From NCBI RefSeq assembly GCF_004138325.1, contig NZ_SBLB01000004.1, positions 1 through 64,000 of the forward strand: a stretch of 64,000 nucleotides of DNA. Direction: 5' to 3'. Numbering within the stretch: position 1 is the first letter of the stretch; the number at the start of each line of letters is the position of its first letter. Position numbers and translations under genes: made by a program. Shown piece by piece: positions 1 through 8,802 of the stretch. The DNA comes from Spirosoma sordidisoli (GTDB taxonomy: Bacteria; Bacteroidota; Bacteroidia; Cytophagales; Spirosomataceae). The notes beneath the pieces are model-generated. The model had not been told where the DNA came from. It searched no databases and was given only the letters and a program-made list of their open reading frames with translations.

Positions 1-116
<116 letters not shown>

Positions 117-288
117 AATAATTGTGTGAGTCAGTGACTCACTGTCTTGTTCAACCGGCTCACCGAAGTGAGCAGGACTGAATGATAATGTGCTGCCCGT
201 TTGTCAAAGAACTGTTCGCCTGGCCCGTTGGCCGAAGCGTGGTGAGAAGTGGTTGGCTCGGTGGCCGCTCCGTGTCTCGTTGTTTGGG
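117..288 (-). ncRNA. rRNA operon leader with boxA-like site and UUCG hairpin
   Basis: The transcribed leader lies between promoter P2 and the 16S 5' end. On the minus strand it holds a boxA-like TTCTTTGACA (complement 202-211), which in other bacteria binds antitermination factors. It also holds a 6-bp hairpin closed by a cUUCGg tetraloop (complement 158-173) and a 7-bp stem GTGAGTC/GACTCAC (126-142) just before the mature 16S end, a possible part of the processing stem. No protein is expected here; the open frame on this strand is incidental. Confidence 0.7.
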
Positions 289-292
289 AGTG

Positions 293-322
293 CAAAGGTA
301 CGTCTTTTTTCCCGGTTGTCAA
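293..322 (-). promoter_or_regulatory. rRNA promoter P2
   Basis: The minus strand has TTGACA (complement 317-322), a 16-base spacer and TACCTTTG (complement 293-300). TACCTTTG matches the Bacteroidota -7 consensus TAnnTTTG and TTGACA contains the TTG of the -33 element. Transcription would begin a few bases downstream (about 285-288) and run into the 16S leader. Confidence 0.85.
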
Positions 323-433
323 GTAAAAACTGAAAATATTTTTGGGTATTGATTGTCAGTTTGTTACTCGTAACTCACTGACCGTTAGCGTGTTGCTTTG
401 GATCAGCGCCCTGTTTCTCTCGATTTGGGACTG

Positions 434-464
434 CAAAGGTAGGGCGCTTTTTGGCCTCTGTCAA
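434..464 (-). promoter_or_regulatory. rRNA promoter P1 (tandem, upstream)
   Basis: This is a second copy of the same promoter form on the minus strand: TTGACA (complement 459-464), a 17-base spacer and TACCTTTG (complement 434-441), about 140 bp upstream of P2. Both -7 boxes are followed by similar sequence (TGCA/TGCAGTCCC). Tandem promoters are usual for growth-rate-controlled rRNA operons. Confidence 0.85.
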
Positions 465-504
465 GCCCTGGCGGAAAAATAGTTGGGAGCTCTGGCCCCG
501 CCCA

Positions 505-539
505 TCGGATAAGTGGCCCAACCTCAGCCACTTATCCGA
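505..539 (-). terminator. 13-bp hairpin between tyrS and the rRNA promoters
   Basis: Perfect arms TCGGATAAGTGGC (505-517) and its complement (527-539) enclose a 9-base loop. It lies 10 bases beyond the tyrS stop codon and upstream of rRNA promoter P1, which fits termination of tyrS. There is no long U tract after it on the minus strand, so its strength as an intrinsic terminator is uncertain. Confidence 0.6.
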
Positions 540-549
540 CGAAAAAAGT

Positions 550-1848
550 TTAAACTTTTTTTAGCAGGTGGTTCTTCTTGCCTTTCGAAACCAGTAAATA
601 CCGGTCCTGAAGCCACTCGGCAGGCACCGGAGCACCCGGATCGGCCAGTTTTGTTTTGTTAATGCTGACTGCATTCTGGGAAATAGCCCGACGTGCTTCG
701 CCTTTCGATGCATAGACTTCGCCCCGACTGGCTACCGATAACAGGTCGGTAATGTCTTTGGTATTGCTCAGCTCTTCCTGCGATACCTCCGTTTGGGGCA
801 CCCCTTCGAAGATGACGTCAAATTCATCGACCTGGATAGAACGTAGTGTATCGAGCGTGGCCTTGCCAAACAACACCTCCGACGCTTTAACGGCCAGTTC
901 GTAACCAGCCTGTGAGTGTACCCGAATCGTTACGTCCTTAGCAATGGCTTTCTGTAGTATCCGCAGGTGCGGGGCTTCGGCATGCTGACGTTCCAACTCC
1001 TCGATCTCTTCGCGGGAGAGCAGGGTGAAAACCCGGATCAGCCGGGCACAGTCGGCATCGGCGGCATTGAGCCAGAACTGGTAGAACTGGTACGGTGAGG
1101 TGAGCGCAGGGTCGAGCCAGACGTTACCGCTCTCCGACTTGCCAAATTTGGTTCCGTCGGCTTTGGTGACGAGTGGCGTGGTTAGGGCAAATGCCTGATC
1201 ATCGGATGGGTTGCCGGCATCGCTTTCCTTACGCCGGATCAGTTCAGTGCCGGTGGTTATGTTTCCCCACTGGTCTGACCCGCCCATCTGCAAACGAATC
1301 CCTTTGTTCTTATACAGCCAGTAGTAATCGTAGCCCTGTAAGAGCTGGTACGAAAACTCGGTGAAGGAAAGGCCGGTCTCCAGCCGCTTCTTTACCGAGT
1401 CTTTCGCCATCATATAATTTACGGTCAGGTGCTTCCCGGCTTCGCGCAGAAAGCCAAGGAAGGAAATTTCCCTGAACCAGTCGTAGTTATTGACCATTTC
1501 GGCCGAGTTCGCTCCACTATCGAAGTCGAGGAACTTGGTCAGTTGATTCCGGATGCCTTCCTGATTGCGTCGGAGTGTATCCTCGGCCAGGAACTCGCGC
1601 TCGGCCGATTTGCCCGAAGGGTCGCCGATCATACCGGTAGCCCCCCCCACCAACGCAAACGGTTTATGCCCGGCCCGCTGGAAATGGACAAGGAGCATGA
1701 TGGTGGCCAGGTTTCCGATGTGTAAGGAAGCCGCCGTTGGGTCGAAGCCAATGTAGCCAGCGGTCATTTCCTTACTAAGTTGCTCTTCGGTGCCGGGCGT
1801 CATATCATTGAGCATGCCACGCCAGCGCAGTTCTTCAATAAAATTCAT
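550..1848 (-). CDS. tyrS: Tyrosine--tRNA ligase
   Basis: TyrS charges tRNA-Tyr with tyrosine in the cytoplasm. It is a class I synthetase: the HIGH motif appears as HIGN at residues 43-46, the KMSKS loop as KFGKS at about 234-238, and an S4 RNA-binding domain occupies about residues 365-430. At 432 residues it has the usual TyrS length. The frame extends two codons upstream through a TTG, but the ATG at 1846-1848 gives a normal TyrS N-terminus and is preferred. The gene follows queA on the same strand with a 94-bp gap. The stop codon lies inside a 20-bp A/T palindrome (542-561). Confidence 0.97.
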   Translation of the reverse strand: MNFIEELRWRGMLNDMTPGTEEQLSKEMTAGYIGFDPTAASLHIGNLATIMLLVHFQRAGHKPFALVGGATGMIGDPSGKSAEREFLAEDTLRRNQEGIRNQLTKFLDFDSGANSAEMVNNYDWFREISFLGFLREAGKHLTVNYMMAKDSVKKRLETGLSFTEFSYQLLQGYDYYWLYKNKGIRLQMGGSDQWGNITTGTELIRRKESDAGNPSDDQAFALTTPLVTKADGTKFGKSESGNVWLDPALTSPYQFYQFWLNAADADCARLIRVFTLLSREEIEELERQHAEAPHLRILQKAIAKDVTIRVHSQAGYELAVKASEVLFGKATLDTLRSIQVDEFDVIFEGVPQTEVSQEELSNTKDITDLLSVASRGEVYASKGEARRAISQNAVSINKTKLADPGAPVPAEWLQDRYLLVSKGKKNHLLKKV

Positions 1849-1929
1849 AAACAATCAGCGAATGAGTAGACGAGCGGATGGAAGGCGATCGAATCCTCCT
1901 CTTCCTTGGTCTCGTTCCTTTTAGGTTTG

Positions 1930-1937
1930 CAAAATTA
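1930..1937 (-). promoter_or_regulatory. Possible tyrS -7 element
   Basis: TAATTTTG on the minus strand (complement 1930-1937) fits TAnnTTTG and lies between queA and tyrS, about 80 bp before the tyrS start. No clear -33 TTG is present at the expected spacing, so tyrS may instead be read from queA. Confidence 0.35.
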
Positions 1938-1942
1938 GTGGT

Positions 1943-3157
1943 TTATGGCAACAGCAGCGATGAGTCGCCATAGCTCAGAAAGCGGTACTCGTTGGCCAGA
2001 GCTTCCGTATATACGGAACGCCAGTCATCACCAATCAGCGCGGAGATCAGTAGGATAAGCGTCGAACCGGGCTGGTGAAAGTTGGTGATAATGCCTTTAC
2101 AAAGTTTCATCTCGTAGCCAGGGGTGATGTAGATGCCCGTGTGCGCGACAATACTTTCCTGGTTTGTACGGATCATACAGTCCAGCACGGCTTCGAGCGC
2201 ATCGGCCACCGGCGGATGGTCGGCCACGGGTAGGCTGTATGCATACTGCTGATCGAGCCGAAACGGATCGGACTCGTTCCGCAGGAGCTGAACACCCATC
2301 CAGTACAGACTCTCGAGCGATCGCATAGAGGTAGTGCCAACCGGAATCAGATGGTCGCGATGAGCCAGGACTTTCTGGACGATAGTTCGCGTGTATACTA
2401 CCTGTTCGGTATGCATATGGTGCTGGCGTACGTCGGCTACCTTGATAGGCTGGAACGTACCCGCTCCTACGTGCAGGGTCAGGTAATCGTGCTCAATACC
2501 CCGCCGGGCCAGAGCGTCGAACACCGCCGGGGTAAAATGGAGTCCGGCGGTGGGGGCGGCAACAGCCCCTTCTTTCTCGGAATAGATGGTCTGGTAGGTT
2601 ACCCGATCGGCCTCGATGCTGTCTCGCTTCAGGTAAGGCGGCAGCGGTATATCGCCCGCGTACTGGATCAGCTGGGCAAACGTAAGTTCGGCCGGCTGCC
2701 AGCTCAGTTGAACGGCCGACTGACCGGCGTCATGCCAGGTTGCGGTAAGCCTGACCGGGCCCGACGGAGTTGGTATATCGGCCTCGAGAGCTTCGTCGGG
2801 TTTCCAGCGTTTCCGGTTACCGATCATTCCCTGCCACACGGCCGAGCCGGTTGCTTCCATGGCAGCGGTAATGGGCTGATCGGCTGGAAATGGGTTCAGC
2901 AGAAACAGTTCGATCACAGCCCCCGTTTGTCGGGTAAAGTGCAGCCGGGCCGGTATGACTTTCGTGTTGTTAAATACCAGAAAACTGTCGGCGGGCAGCC
3001 AGTCGGTCAAATCCCTGAATGTAGCGTGGCTGATCTGACCTGACCGGTAGACGAGCAGTTTCGACTCGTCGCGCCGGGCCAGCGGGAAGCGGGCAATTCG
3101 GTCGTCGGGCAGATCATACTGAAACTGGCTCAACGACAAGGGGTTATTTTCAGTCAT
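1943..3157 (-). CDS. queA: S-adenosylmethionine:tRNA ribosyltransferase-isomerase
   Basis: QueA transfers and isomerises the ribose of S-adenosylmethionine onto preQ1 at the tRNA wobble base, forming epoxyqueuosine. The protein (404 residues) shows the family start (QYDLPDDRIARFPLARRDES) and the conserved VFNNTKVIPARL, AAPTAGLHFT, LHVGAGTFQP and NFHQPGSTLILLISA segments. It is longer than the ~350-residue enterobacterial QueA. Its ATG overlaps the 3' end of the upstream membrane-protein gene by 8 bp, implying co-transcription, and tyrS follows. No other queuosine gene is in the window. Confidence 0.96.
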   Translation of the reverse strand: MTENNPLSLSQFQYDLPDDRIARFPLARRDESKLLVYRSGQISHATFRDLTDWLPADSFLVFNNTKVIPARLHFTRQTGAVIELFLLNPFPADQPITAAMEATGSAVWQGMIGNRKRWKPDEALEADIPTPSGPVRLTATWHDAGQSAVQLSWQPAELTFAQLIQYAGDIPLPPYLKRDSIEADRVTYQTIYSEKEGAVAAPTAGLHFTPAVFDALARRGIEHDYLTLHVGAGTFQPIKVADVRQHHMHTEQVVYTRTIVQKVLAHRDHLIPVGTTSMRSLESLYWMGVQLLRNESDPFRLDQQYAYSLPVADHPPVADALEAVLDCMIRTNQESIVAHTGIYITPGYEMKLCKGIITNFHQPGSTLILLISALIGDDWRSVYTEALANEYRFLSYGDSSLLLP

Positions 3158-3659
3158 CGGCGGTGGGTTTCATGAACAGACGGACCGGCAAGGCAGCCAG
3201 CACAACGATCAAAATAACGGTGCTCAGTGGCATCAGCCACGCGTAGTCCATGGCCAGTTGACCCCGGTCAGACCGGTTGAGCAGGGATATGACGAGCAGC
3301 GACAAGCCCAGTATGGTATTGATAGCCGCCATAAGGGCGTAAAACCAGTTGACAACAACCTCATTGAGCTGATCTCGGTGGGCGGCCCAGAGAGCCTGGT
3401 TGGGAATGGGCAATTTGCTGGCGGGTACGCGCGGAAACAGGCGGGCCACCGCGTTGATCAGCGTATTGTTGATCAGGAAAATAGCAACGGCTATGTAGAA
3501 CAGCGTTTCCCGGTCCAGGTACTGAACAGCCGTTCCTAATTCATCGAAACGAACGGCCACTTCGGCAGGATACGATATATAGCTGTTGAACAGCGCAAAC
3601 AACAAACCGAGAATGGACAGGATGCGCCAGACGCGGACGAAAAAAGTACCGGCTTTCAT
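3150..3659 (-). CDS. Hypothetical four-helix membrane protein
   Basis: Not recognised. The 169-residue product has four hydrophobic segments (about residues 10-30, 52-72, 105-127 and 140-161), so it is an inner-membrane protein with short loops. A basic, proline-containing loop (RLFPRVPASKLPIPNQ) lies between helices 2 and 3. It may resemble small DUF1648-like membrane proteins, but this is not established. The gene overlaps queA by 8 bp and is probably first in an operon with queA; a TACCTTTG element lies about 80 bp upstream. Confidence 0.75.
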   Translation of the reverse strand: MKAGTFFVRVWRILSILGLLFALFNSYISYPAEVAVRFDELGTAVQYLDRETLFYIAVAIFLINNTLINAVARLFPRVPASKLPIPNQALWAAHRDQLNEVVVNWFYALMAAINTILGLSLLVISLLNRSDRGQLAMDYAWLMPLSTVILIVVLAALPVRLFMKPTADD

Positions 3660-3737
3660 TACTAAAGTACAGATGAGTGAACGAGCCAGCCAGTGAATGA
3701 TCTATGCAGATTTGGCCAGCTCTATAAAATCAGGGCG

Positions 3738-3745
3738 CAAAGGTA
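3738..3745 (-). promoter_or_regulatory. -7 element upstream of the membrane protein-queA operon
   Basis: TACCTTTG on the minus strand (complement 3738-3745) matches the Bacteroidota -7 consensus and is identical to the rRNA -7 boxes. It lies 79 bp upstream of the ATG at 3659. The -33 region is weak (GGATTTA rather than TTG). Confidence 0.55.
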
Positions 3746-3809
3746 CGGCCCGGACGGAGTAAATCCGTTAGCTTAGCCGTTTGTGGAAGAATTTGGTTTA
3801 TAGAACTGT

Positions 3810-4361
3810 ATGAAGATTTACACGAAAACAGGGGACAAAGGGCAGACGGCCCTGATTGGTGGCCGGCGGGTGAGCAAAGCCGATTTACGAATCGATGCCT
3901 ATGGTACTGTCGATGAATTGAATGCCTGGATTGGCCTTGTGCGCGATCAGGCCGTTAATGCGCTCCGGAAAGACCTTCTGAAAGAAATACAGGACCGACT
4001 GTTCACGATTGGAGCCGAGCTGGCCACCGATCCGGAAAAAGCACCGAAGCAGGCCATGCCAGCCATCGTGCCCAACGATGTTACGCTCCTCGAAGAGGCC
4101 ATGGATGCGATGGATGCCGAGCTGCCTGAGTTGCGGGCGTTCGTGTTGCCGGGCGGTCACGAAGGGGTATCGTTCTGCCACCTGGCCCGAACCGTTTGCC
4201 GACGCGCCGAACGGCTGACCATTGCGCTGAACGATAGCAGCCCCGTTGATCCACTGGTTATTCAATACCTCAACCGCCTGTCTGATTACCTCTTCGTACT
4301 AAGCCGGAAAATGGCACAAGAATTGGGAGCGGAAGAAGTAGCCTGGAAACCCCGGAAATAA
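3810..4361 (+). CDS. PduO-type cob(I)alamin adenosyltransferase
   Basis: This enzyme transfers the adenosyl group of ATP to cob(I)alamin to make adenosylcobalamin. The N-terminus has the PduO-family ATP-binding pattern KIYTKTGDKGQTALIGG with DAYGTVDELNAWIG following (residues 2-43). The C-terminal part has the expected LPGGHEG...CHLARTVCRRAER and NRLSDYLFVLSR segments. At 183 residues it has normal length for the single-domain, trimeric family. No cobalamin biosynthesis genes are nearby, so it probably serves salvage. It is divergent from the queA operon. Confidence 0.93.
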   Translation: MKIYTKTGDKGQTALIGGRRVSKADLRIDAYGTVDELNAWIGLVRDQAVNALRKDLLKEIQDRLFTIGAELATDPEKAPKQAMPAIVPNDVTLLEEAMDAMDAELPELRAFVLPGGHEGVSFCHLARTVCRRAERLTIALNDSSPVDPLVIQYLNRLSDYLFVLSRKMAQELGAEEVAWKPRK

Positions 4362-4411
4362 ACAGGAAAAGAAAGTTGTCTTAACAACTAACTTTCCTCA
4401 ATCTAATTTTT

Positions 4412-4419
4412 TAGCTTTG
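4412..4419 (+). promoter_or_regulatory. -7 element upstream of ilvE
   Basis: TAGCTTTG matches TAnnTTTG and lies 48 bp before the ilvE ATG. The -33 region is poor (an ACTTTC about 18 bases upstream). A small stem (GAAAGTTGT...AACTTTC, 4371-4396) just upstream may end the adenosyltransferase transcript. Confidence 0.5.
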
Positions 4420-4466
4420 TCGCAGAAGACAATTCGTCTTCTAACTCATTAACCAACACGCTGATT

Positions 4467-5537
4467 ATGACGACGGACGTCTTGCAGATTGAATTGCGGA
4501 AAGCGGAACGCTCTCGCATTCAGGAGGTGGATTTCAATCACCTGCCCTTCGGTAAACATTTCTCGGATCACATGTTCGTGGCCGACTTCATAGATGGTCA
4601 GTGGCAGAATCAGATGATTGTGCCCTTCGACAATTTCACGCTAAGCCCGGCTCTATCGTCGCTTCATTACGGTCAGTCGATTTTTGAGGGTATGAAAGCG
4701 TACAAGAACGAAGCGGGCGAGGTGCTGATGTTCCGGCCCTACGCCAACTTCGAACGGATGAACGAATCGGCCCGACGCATGTGTATGGCAACCCTGACCG
4801 AAGAAGTATTCATGGGCGGTCTGGAAGCACTTTTACGCGTCGATGCCGACTGGGTACCCTCCCAGCCCGATAGTTCGCTCTACATCCGGCCGTATATGTT
4901 TGCTACCGACACGTTCCTGGGTGTGGCTCCGTCTAAAACGTACCGGTTCTGCATTTTCACCTGCCCCGTTGGTGCGTACTACACGACCCCGCCCAAGCTG
5001 AAGGTAGAGACGGAATACATCCGGTCGGCACCGGGCGGTGTTGGCTACGCCAAATGCGCCGGTAACTATGCCGGTTCGTTATACCCCACGCTCCTGGCTC
5101 AACAACAGGGCTACGATCAGCTGATCTGGACCGACGCCCGCGAGCATAAATACATCGAAGAGTCAGGCACCATGAATATCATGTTCATGATCGATGGCAA
5201 ACTGGTAACCCCTGCCACCTCAGACTCGATCCTGAAAGGGGTTACGCGCGATACCATTTTGCAGATTGCCCGCTCGTGGGGTATCACCGTCGAAGAACGG
5301 CCCGTGTCGATCGACGAGGTAATTAATGGGATTGAAACCGGTCGGCTCACCGAAGCGTTCGGGGCAGGAACCGCTGTGGTCGTATCGCCCTACGCCCTGA
5401 TCGGCTACAACGGCAAAGACCATATGCTGCCCGAGTTCGCTCCCGAAGATTCGTTTGCCGTTCGGGTGAAGAACCACCTGACCGATATTCGCACCGGCAA
5501 AATAGCTGATGAGTTTGGCTGGGTGCATAAGATTTAG
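4467..5537 (+). CDS. ilvE: Branched-chain amino acid aminotransferase
   Basis: The enzyme interconverts leucine, isoleucine and valine with their 2-oxo acids using PLP and glutamate/2-oxoglutarate. It is a class IV aminotransferase of the longer BCAT type (356 residues). The PLP lysine is K196 in GVGYAKCAGNYAGS, preceded by LHYGQSIFEGMKAY (residues 66-79) and followed by EESGTMNIMFM and GVTRDTILQIAR. The gene stands alone with its own -7 element and a bidirectional terminator downstream. Confidence 0.96.
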   Translation: MTTDVLQIELRKAERSRIQEVDFNHLPFGKHFSDHMFVADFIDGQWQNQMIVPFDNFTLSPALSSLHYGQSIFEGMKAYKNEAGEVLMFRPYANFERMNESARRMCMATLTEEVFMGGLEALLRVDADWVPSQPDSSLYIRPYMFATDTFLGVAPSKTYRFCIFTCPVGAYYTTPPKLKVETEYIRSAPGGVGYAKCAGNYAGSLYPTLLAQQQGYDQLIWTDAREHKYIEESGTMNIMFMIDGKLVTPATSDSILKGVTRDTILQIARSWGITVEERPVSIDEVINGIETGRLTEAFGAGTAVVVSPYALIGYNGKDHMLPEFAPEDSFAVRVKNHLTDIRTGKIADEFGWVHKI

Positions 5538-5557
5538 TCAGCCTGTATAAACAAATT

Positions 5558-5588
5558 GGCCCCGCTTTACACTGTGTAGAGCGGGGCC
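5558..5588 (+). terminator. Bidirectional hairpin between ilvE and a convergent lipoprotein gene
   Basis: Nine-base GC-rich arms GGCCCCGCT (5558-5566) and AGCGGGGCC (5580-5588) enclose a 13-base loop, 20 bp from each of two convergent stop codons. The plus-strand exit reads GGCTTATTTG and the minus-strand exit AATTTGTTT, so both sides are mildly U-rich. Confidence 0.75.
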
Positions 5589-5607
5589 GGCTTATTTGTA
5601 GCTATAC

Positions 5608-6201
5608 CTATCTCCTGGCCGACACCGGGGTTTGCCCGGCGGGGGCTATGGTAATTTTGAGGCCAAAATCTTTGCCTTTCGAGACATCGCGGAGGGAGAC
5701 CTGCTCGCCAGTCGGCCCGTTCCAGTTCGTGCTGCCGTTGCTTAGTCTGGCCGCCCCGTAGCGGGCTGTGAAGTACGTAGTCAGCTCTTTGCTATACCCA
5801 TCAACCGATACGCGGTTGTTCAGGAACAGGTCGACGGTAATGGTCGACACCTTTCCATTCTGCTGGTAGTACAGCACATCCATACTTTCCAGACTCGGAA
5901 ACTCGACCGTGTACCCTACGTGTCGGGCGTCGTTCTCAAACGCTTCGCCTTTCTCGGTCGTTTTCACCGAGGAAAAATCGTCACCGAGGCTGATGCCCCG
6001 CCAGTGGCTGTCGCGGGTGAGGCCAAGGCTGGCCAGTCGACCCGTTATGGGTTCGGCCGCGTAATCGACAGCCGGATTGGGCTGGGTTTGACCGGCCGTT
6101 GCCGAATCGGCCGGCTGGCTGGTGGTTTTCTGCCCGTTATTGCAGGCTTGTAAGGTGGCAAACAGTGTGGCTATGCCAATATGAAGAATAAACCGGATCA
6201 T
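5608..6201 (-). CDS. Hypothetical lipoprotein
   Basis: The 197-residue product has a lipoprotein signal peptide ending in the lipobox LQAC (Cys20), so it should be lipidated and held at a membrane. A low-complexity S/T/Q/P linker (residues 21-50) follows, then a compact domain. That domain has GLTRDSHWRGISLGDDF and several alternating strands, reminiscent of small beta-rich periplasmic proteins, but I do not recognise the family. It is convergent with ilvE and divergent from the DUF2147 gene. Confidence 0.75.
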   Translation of the reverse strand: MIRFILHIGIATLFATLQACNNGQKTTSQPADSATAGQTQPNPAVDYAAEPITGRLASLGLTRDSHWRGISLGDDFSSVKTTEKGEAFENDARHVGYTVEFPSLESMDVLYYQQNGKVSTITVDLFLNNRVSVDGYSKELTTYFTARYGAARLSNGSTNWNGPTGEQVSLRDVSKGKDFGLKITIAPAGQTPVSARR

Positions 6202-6227
6202 TCGACTGGACTATTAATTGATCGACA

Positions 6228-6235
6228 CAAAGGTA
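6228..6235 (-). promoter_or_regulatory. -7 element of the lipoprotein gene
   Basis: TACCTTTG on the minus strand (complement 6228-6235) lies 27 bp before the ATG of the lipoprotein gene, which fits a short leader. No good -33 TTG is seen. Confidence 0.5.
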
Positions 6236-6327
6236 CGTCCACGAACCCGGTAATGGGCCTCTGTATAGCAAGTGTCCTTTTTTTTTCGTTTAGTAGTCAG
6301 TCACCCATTTTTACTCGACGCCGGTTC

Positions 6328-6783
6328 ATGAACACAGTACGCTTACGGTTTCTATTCGTTCTTCTGGTCATTCCTGCTCTGGCGTTTGCCGCCCCGGCCG
6401 ATAACCCGGATGCGGTGGTCGGGCGCTGGCTCAGTTCTAAAAAGAAAAACCAGGTTCTGATCTACAAACACGGAGACCGCTACTTCGGCAAACTGGTCTG
6501 GATGCTCGAGCCTACCGACGTCTCGACCAGCAAACCTAAACTCGATAAGCTCAACCCGCAGGTTCATCTTCGGCATCGGCCGCTGCTGAACCTGCCGATC
6601 ATGACCAACCTGCTTTACAAAGGCAACAATGTCTGGGGCGATGGCCAGATCTATAACCCCGAAGATGGCAAAACGTACGGCTGCGAACTAACCCTTCGCG
6701 ATGCCAATACGATGGAAGTACATGGCTACATGATGGGCATGCGGTTTTTGGGCAAAACCATTACCTGGACGCGGGTTCCCTAA
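6328..6783 (+). CDS. DUF2147 family secreted protein
   Basis: The 151-residue protein has a signal peptide (residues 1-20, cleavage near AFA/AP) and one DUF2147 domain. The domain shows VVGRWLSSKKKNQVLIYKHG, YFGKLVWMLEP, the YNPEDGKTYGCELTL segment and a closing KTITWTRV. Members are small exported beta-barrel-like proteins of unknown role. The frame is open further upstream, but the ATG at 6328 gives the clean signal peptide and is chosen. It converges on the flotillin-like gene. Confidence 0.88.
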   Translation: MNTVRLRFLFVLLVIPALAFAAPADNPDAVVGRWLSSKKKNQVLIYKHGDRYFGKLVWMLEPTDVSTSKPKLDKLNPQVHLRHRPLLNLPIMTNLLYKGNNVWGDGQIYNPEDGKTYGCELTLRDANTMEVHGYMMGMRFLGKTITWTRVP

Positions 6784-6787
6784 AAAA

Positions 6788-6824
6788 CACGGCCACCGCC
6801 GGTTGTGTATCAACAGTGGCCGTG
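6788..6824 (-). terminator. Intrinsic terminator shared by convergent genes
   Basis: Perfect 9-bp arms CACGGCCAC (6788-6796) and GTGGCCGTG (6816-6824) are followed on the minus strand by TTTTTT. This is a good intrinsic terminator for the flotillin-like gene and could also end the DUF2147 transcript. Confidence 0.8.
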
Positions 6825-6837
6825 CCTTCACCCGGGT

Positions 6838-8802
6838 TTACTCGCCCGGTTTATCTGCTACATCCTGGTTAGGAACGACGTCGACAATGCGGGTGGGCGT
6901 ACCGGTTTTACGTTCTTCGATCTGTTCGAGGAGTTTCAGGCCCATGAGCCCGTTCAGCGAGCCGTCGGTGCCGGAGCCACTACCGTTGATAACAATGTCA
7001 GGTATGATACGAATCTGGCCTTTGCCGATCTCTTCCGTAATCTTGAAGCGGGTGAAGTTCTCGTCGCCCATGGCCCGAACCTGTAGTTCGTAGGCTTCGG
7101 CCGTTGACCGGCCAATGGCCAGAATTTTTTCGGCTTCGGCGGTACCGGTTTTGGCAATGCGTTCGGCTTCGGCATCGGCGGTTAGTTTGGTCGCTTCGGC
7201 ATCGGCCGCGGCCTGACGGCGCCGGGCTTCGGCATTGGCTTCGGCCCGGATCTTGGTGGCTTCCGACTCGGCCCCAACCTGCAGCTTAAGACTACGGGCC
7301 TCCCCTTCTGACTTCTTAACGGCGGCATCGGCCGTACGCTGCGCAATTTCAACACTTTGCTGCGCCTTTACGACCTCGCGCTGAATGTCGGCCAGGGCGG
7401 TTTCCCGCTCCATACCCTGCCGTTTTTCCTGCGCCATCCGCTGTGTTTCGTAGGTCTTTTCTTCTTCCTGCGCGATTTTACGGTCGGTCAGCGTTTTCAT
7501 CAGGCTGTCGGGCGGCACAATATCACCGATGAGCGTATCGACGGCGTTGACGTTGTAGATTTCCAGTACCTGCTTGATATGATCGCGGGCGGCTTCCTGT
7601 CGTTCTTTCCGGGTGCTCAGGAACGCAATTACATCCGAATCCTGAGCCGAGTTGCGGAAGTAGTTGCCAATGGTCGGCTCCAGCACCTGCGATACGAGGT
7701 TATTCATACTGCCAAAGCGGGCAATCACTTTCGGCGCTTCATTGGCCGGAATATGAATGATCTGCGCCACGTCGAGGTTGAACGGGAACCCGTCTTTCGA
7801 CCGTACCGTAATAGTCGACAGGTTGCGGTCGAGGTTGTGCGACTCCGAGCGGGCGTTAGCCCAGTTCAGCACCAGGTTCGTGGTTGGCACCCCTTCTACC
7901 TTCATGGTATAGGTATTGATCGGGTACTTGCCCGGTCCCAGTGGCTCCATCCAGACCCCCCGGAATCCTTTCCGAACAATATTGCCGTGCTTAAACGCAG
8001 CGCCGGTGAGGTCTTCGCCGTCTTCGCCGATGTATGAAATGACCACGCCTACATGGCCAATGGGCACTTCGGTCATGGGAATTTCTTCGATCTGCACCGC
8101 CCAGGGGTTGATGTAATACGAACCAGCCAGAACCACTTGCGGCTGAAGCCCCCGGTTACCACCGCTTTGCAGGAATGAGTCGATGTTCTGGAAGTTGTTA
8201 TGTCCCTCAATATTCCGGCCGGCAATCTGGCCCGGTTGCAGCGGAGCGCCATCGAGGGTGGTTATGATACCGACCATATTTTCCCGGATGACGGTCATGT
8301 CGGCAATCGTAACCGTAAATGCATACGTGTTGATCCGGTAGGTACCGGGCGTCAGCACCGACGTTTGCCGCCCCTTTTGCCCTCCGCCCGACAAAAATCG
8401 CTCTGTATCCTGGAAGTTGTCAGAATCCACACGGCGGGCCAGGATGTTTCCCGTTGGCAGCTCGGCCCCGTCGTTTGACAGAACCAGGCCAATTTTCCCT
8501 TCCGGCACCGCCGTAAATGGCTGCATGTCGATCCCGTACTGCCAGGGCCAGAGCCACCAGTACAGACCAGGCGCCAGCGTTTGGGCCTGGTAGCCAGCCT
8601 CGCCTTTGGTGGCAATGATCCGACCATCGGGCAGCCCACGGTCGTTACCGACCAGCACGTATTTTTTGGTTACGAGACCAATCCGGTTTTCGGGCACAAT
8701 GACCATCCCGAACAGAAAGCGCAGTACCCACTTGTACAGCACAACGGCTATAACAAGCACAACCAGCCAGCTCCAGCCGGCTAAAAACGGTAGAAATTCC
8801 AT
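6838..8802 (-). CDS. SPFH-domain (flotillin-like) membrane protein
   Basis: A 654-residue membrane-anchored scaffold with an N-terminal transmembrane helix (about 9-32). Residues ~37-290 hold three diverged repeats of ~85 residues with the pattern VP.G..G.V...DG..L..G.I.(A)R..D..NFQ...FL..GG..G.Q. The SPFH/band-7 domain proper follows (about 290-430). A long A/E/K/R-rich coiled coil, typical of flotillins, spans about 445-580 (EAEAEATK-like register). The C-terminal tail includes a glycine/serine stretch (NGSGSGTDGSLNG). Flotillins organise membrane domains; the substrate here is unknown. The ATG at 8802 immediately precedes the helix. It is not next to an NfeD gene. Confidence 0.85.
   Translation of the reverse strand: MEFLPFLAGWSWLVVLVIAVVLYKWVLRFLFGMVIVPENRIGLVTKKYVLVGNDRGLPDGRIIATKGEAGYQAQTLAPGLYWWLWPWQYGIDMQPFTAVPEGKIGLVLSNDGAELPTGNILARRVDSDNFQDTERFLSGGGQKGRQTSVLTPGTYRINTYAFTVTIADMTVIRENMVGIITTLDGAPLQPGQIAGRNIEGHNNFQNIDSFLQSGGNRGLQPQVVLAGSYYINPWAVQIEEIPMTEVPIGHVGVVISYIGEDGEDLTGAAFKHGNIVRKGFRGVWMEPLGPGKYPINTYTMKVEGVPTTNLVLNWANARSESHNLDRNLSTITVRSKDGFPFNLDVAQIIHIPANEAPKVIARFGSMNNLVSQVLEPTIGNYFRNSAQDSDVIAFLSTRKERQEAARDHIKQVLEIYNVNAVDTLIGDIVPPDSLMKTLTDRKIAQEEEKTYETQRMAQEKRQGMERETALADIQREVVKAQQSVEIAQRTADAAVKKSEGEARSLKLQVGAESEATKIRAEANAEARRRQAAADAEATKLTADAEAERIAKTGTAEAEKILAIGRSTAEAYELQVRAMGDENFTRFKITEEIGKGQIRIIPDIVINGSGSGTDGSLNGLMGLKLLEQIEERKTGTPTRIVDVVPNQDVADKPGE

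Noticed and set aside
131..322. 63-codon minus-strand frame in the rRNA leader
   Set aside because: It lies in the transcribed leader and P2 promoter and has no coding character.
6181..6327. Upstream extension of the DUF2147 gene to an ATG at 6181
   Set aside because: It would overlap the divergent lipoprotein start and promoter and place 49 unrelated residues before a clean signal peptide.
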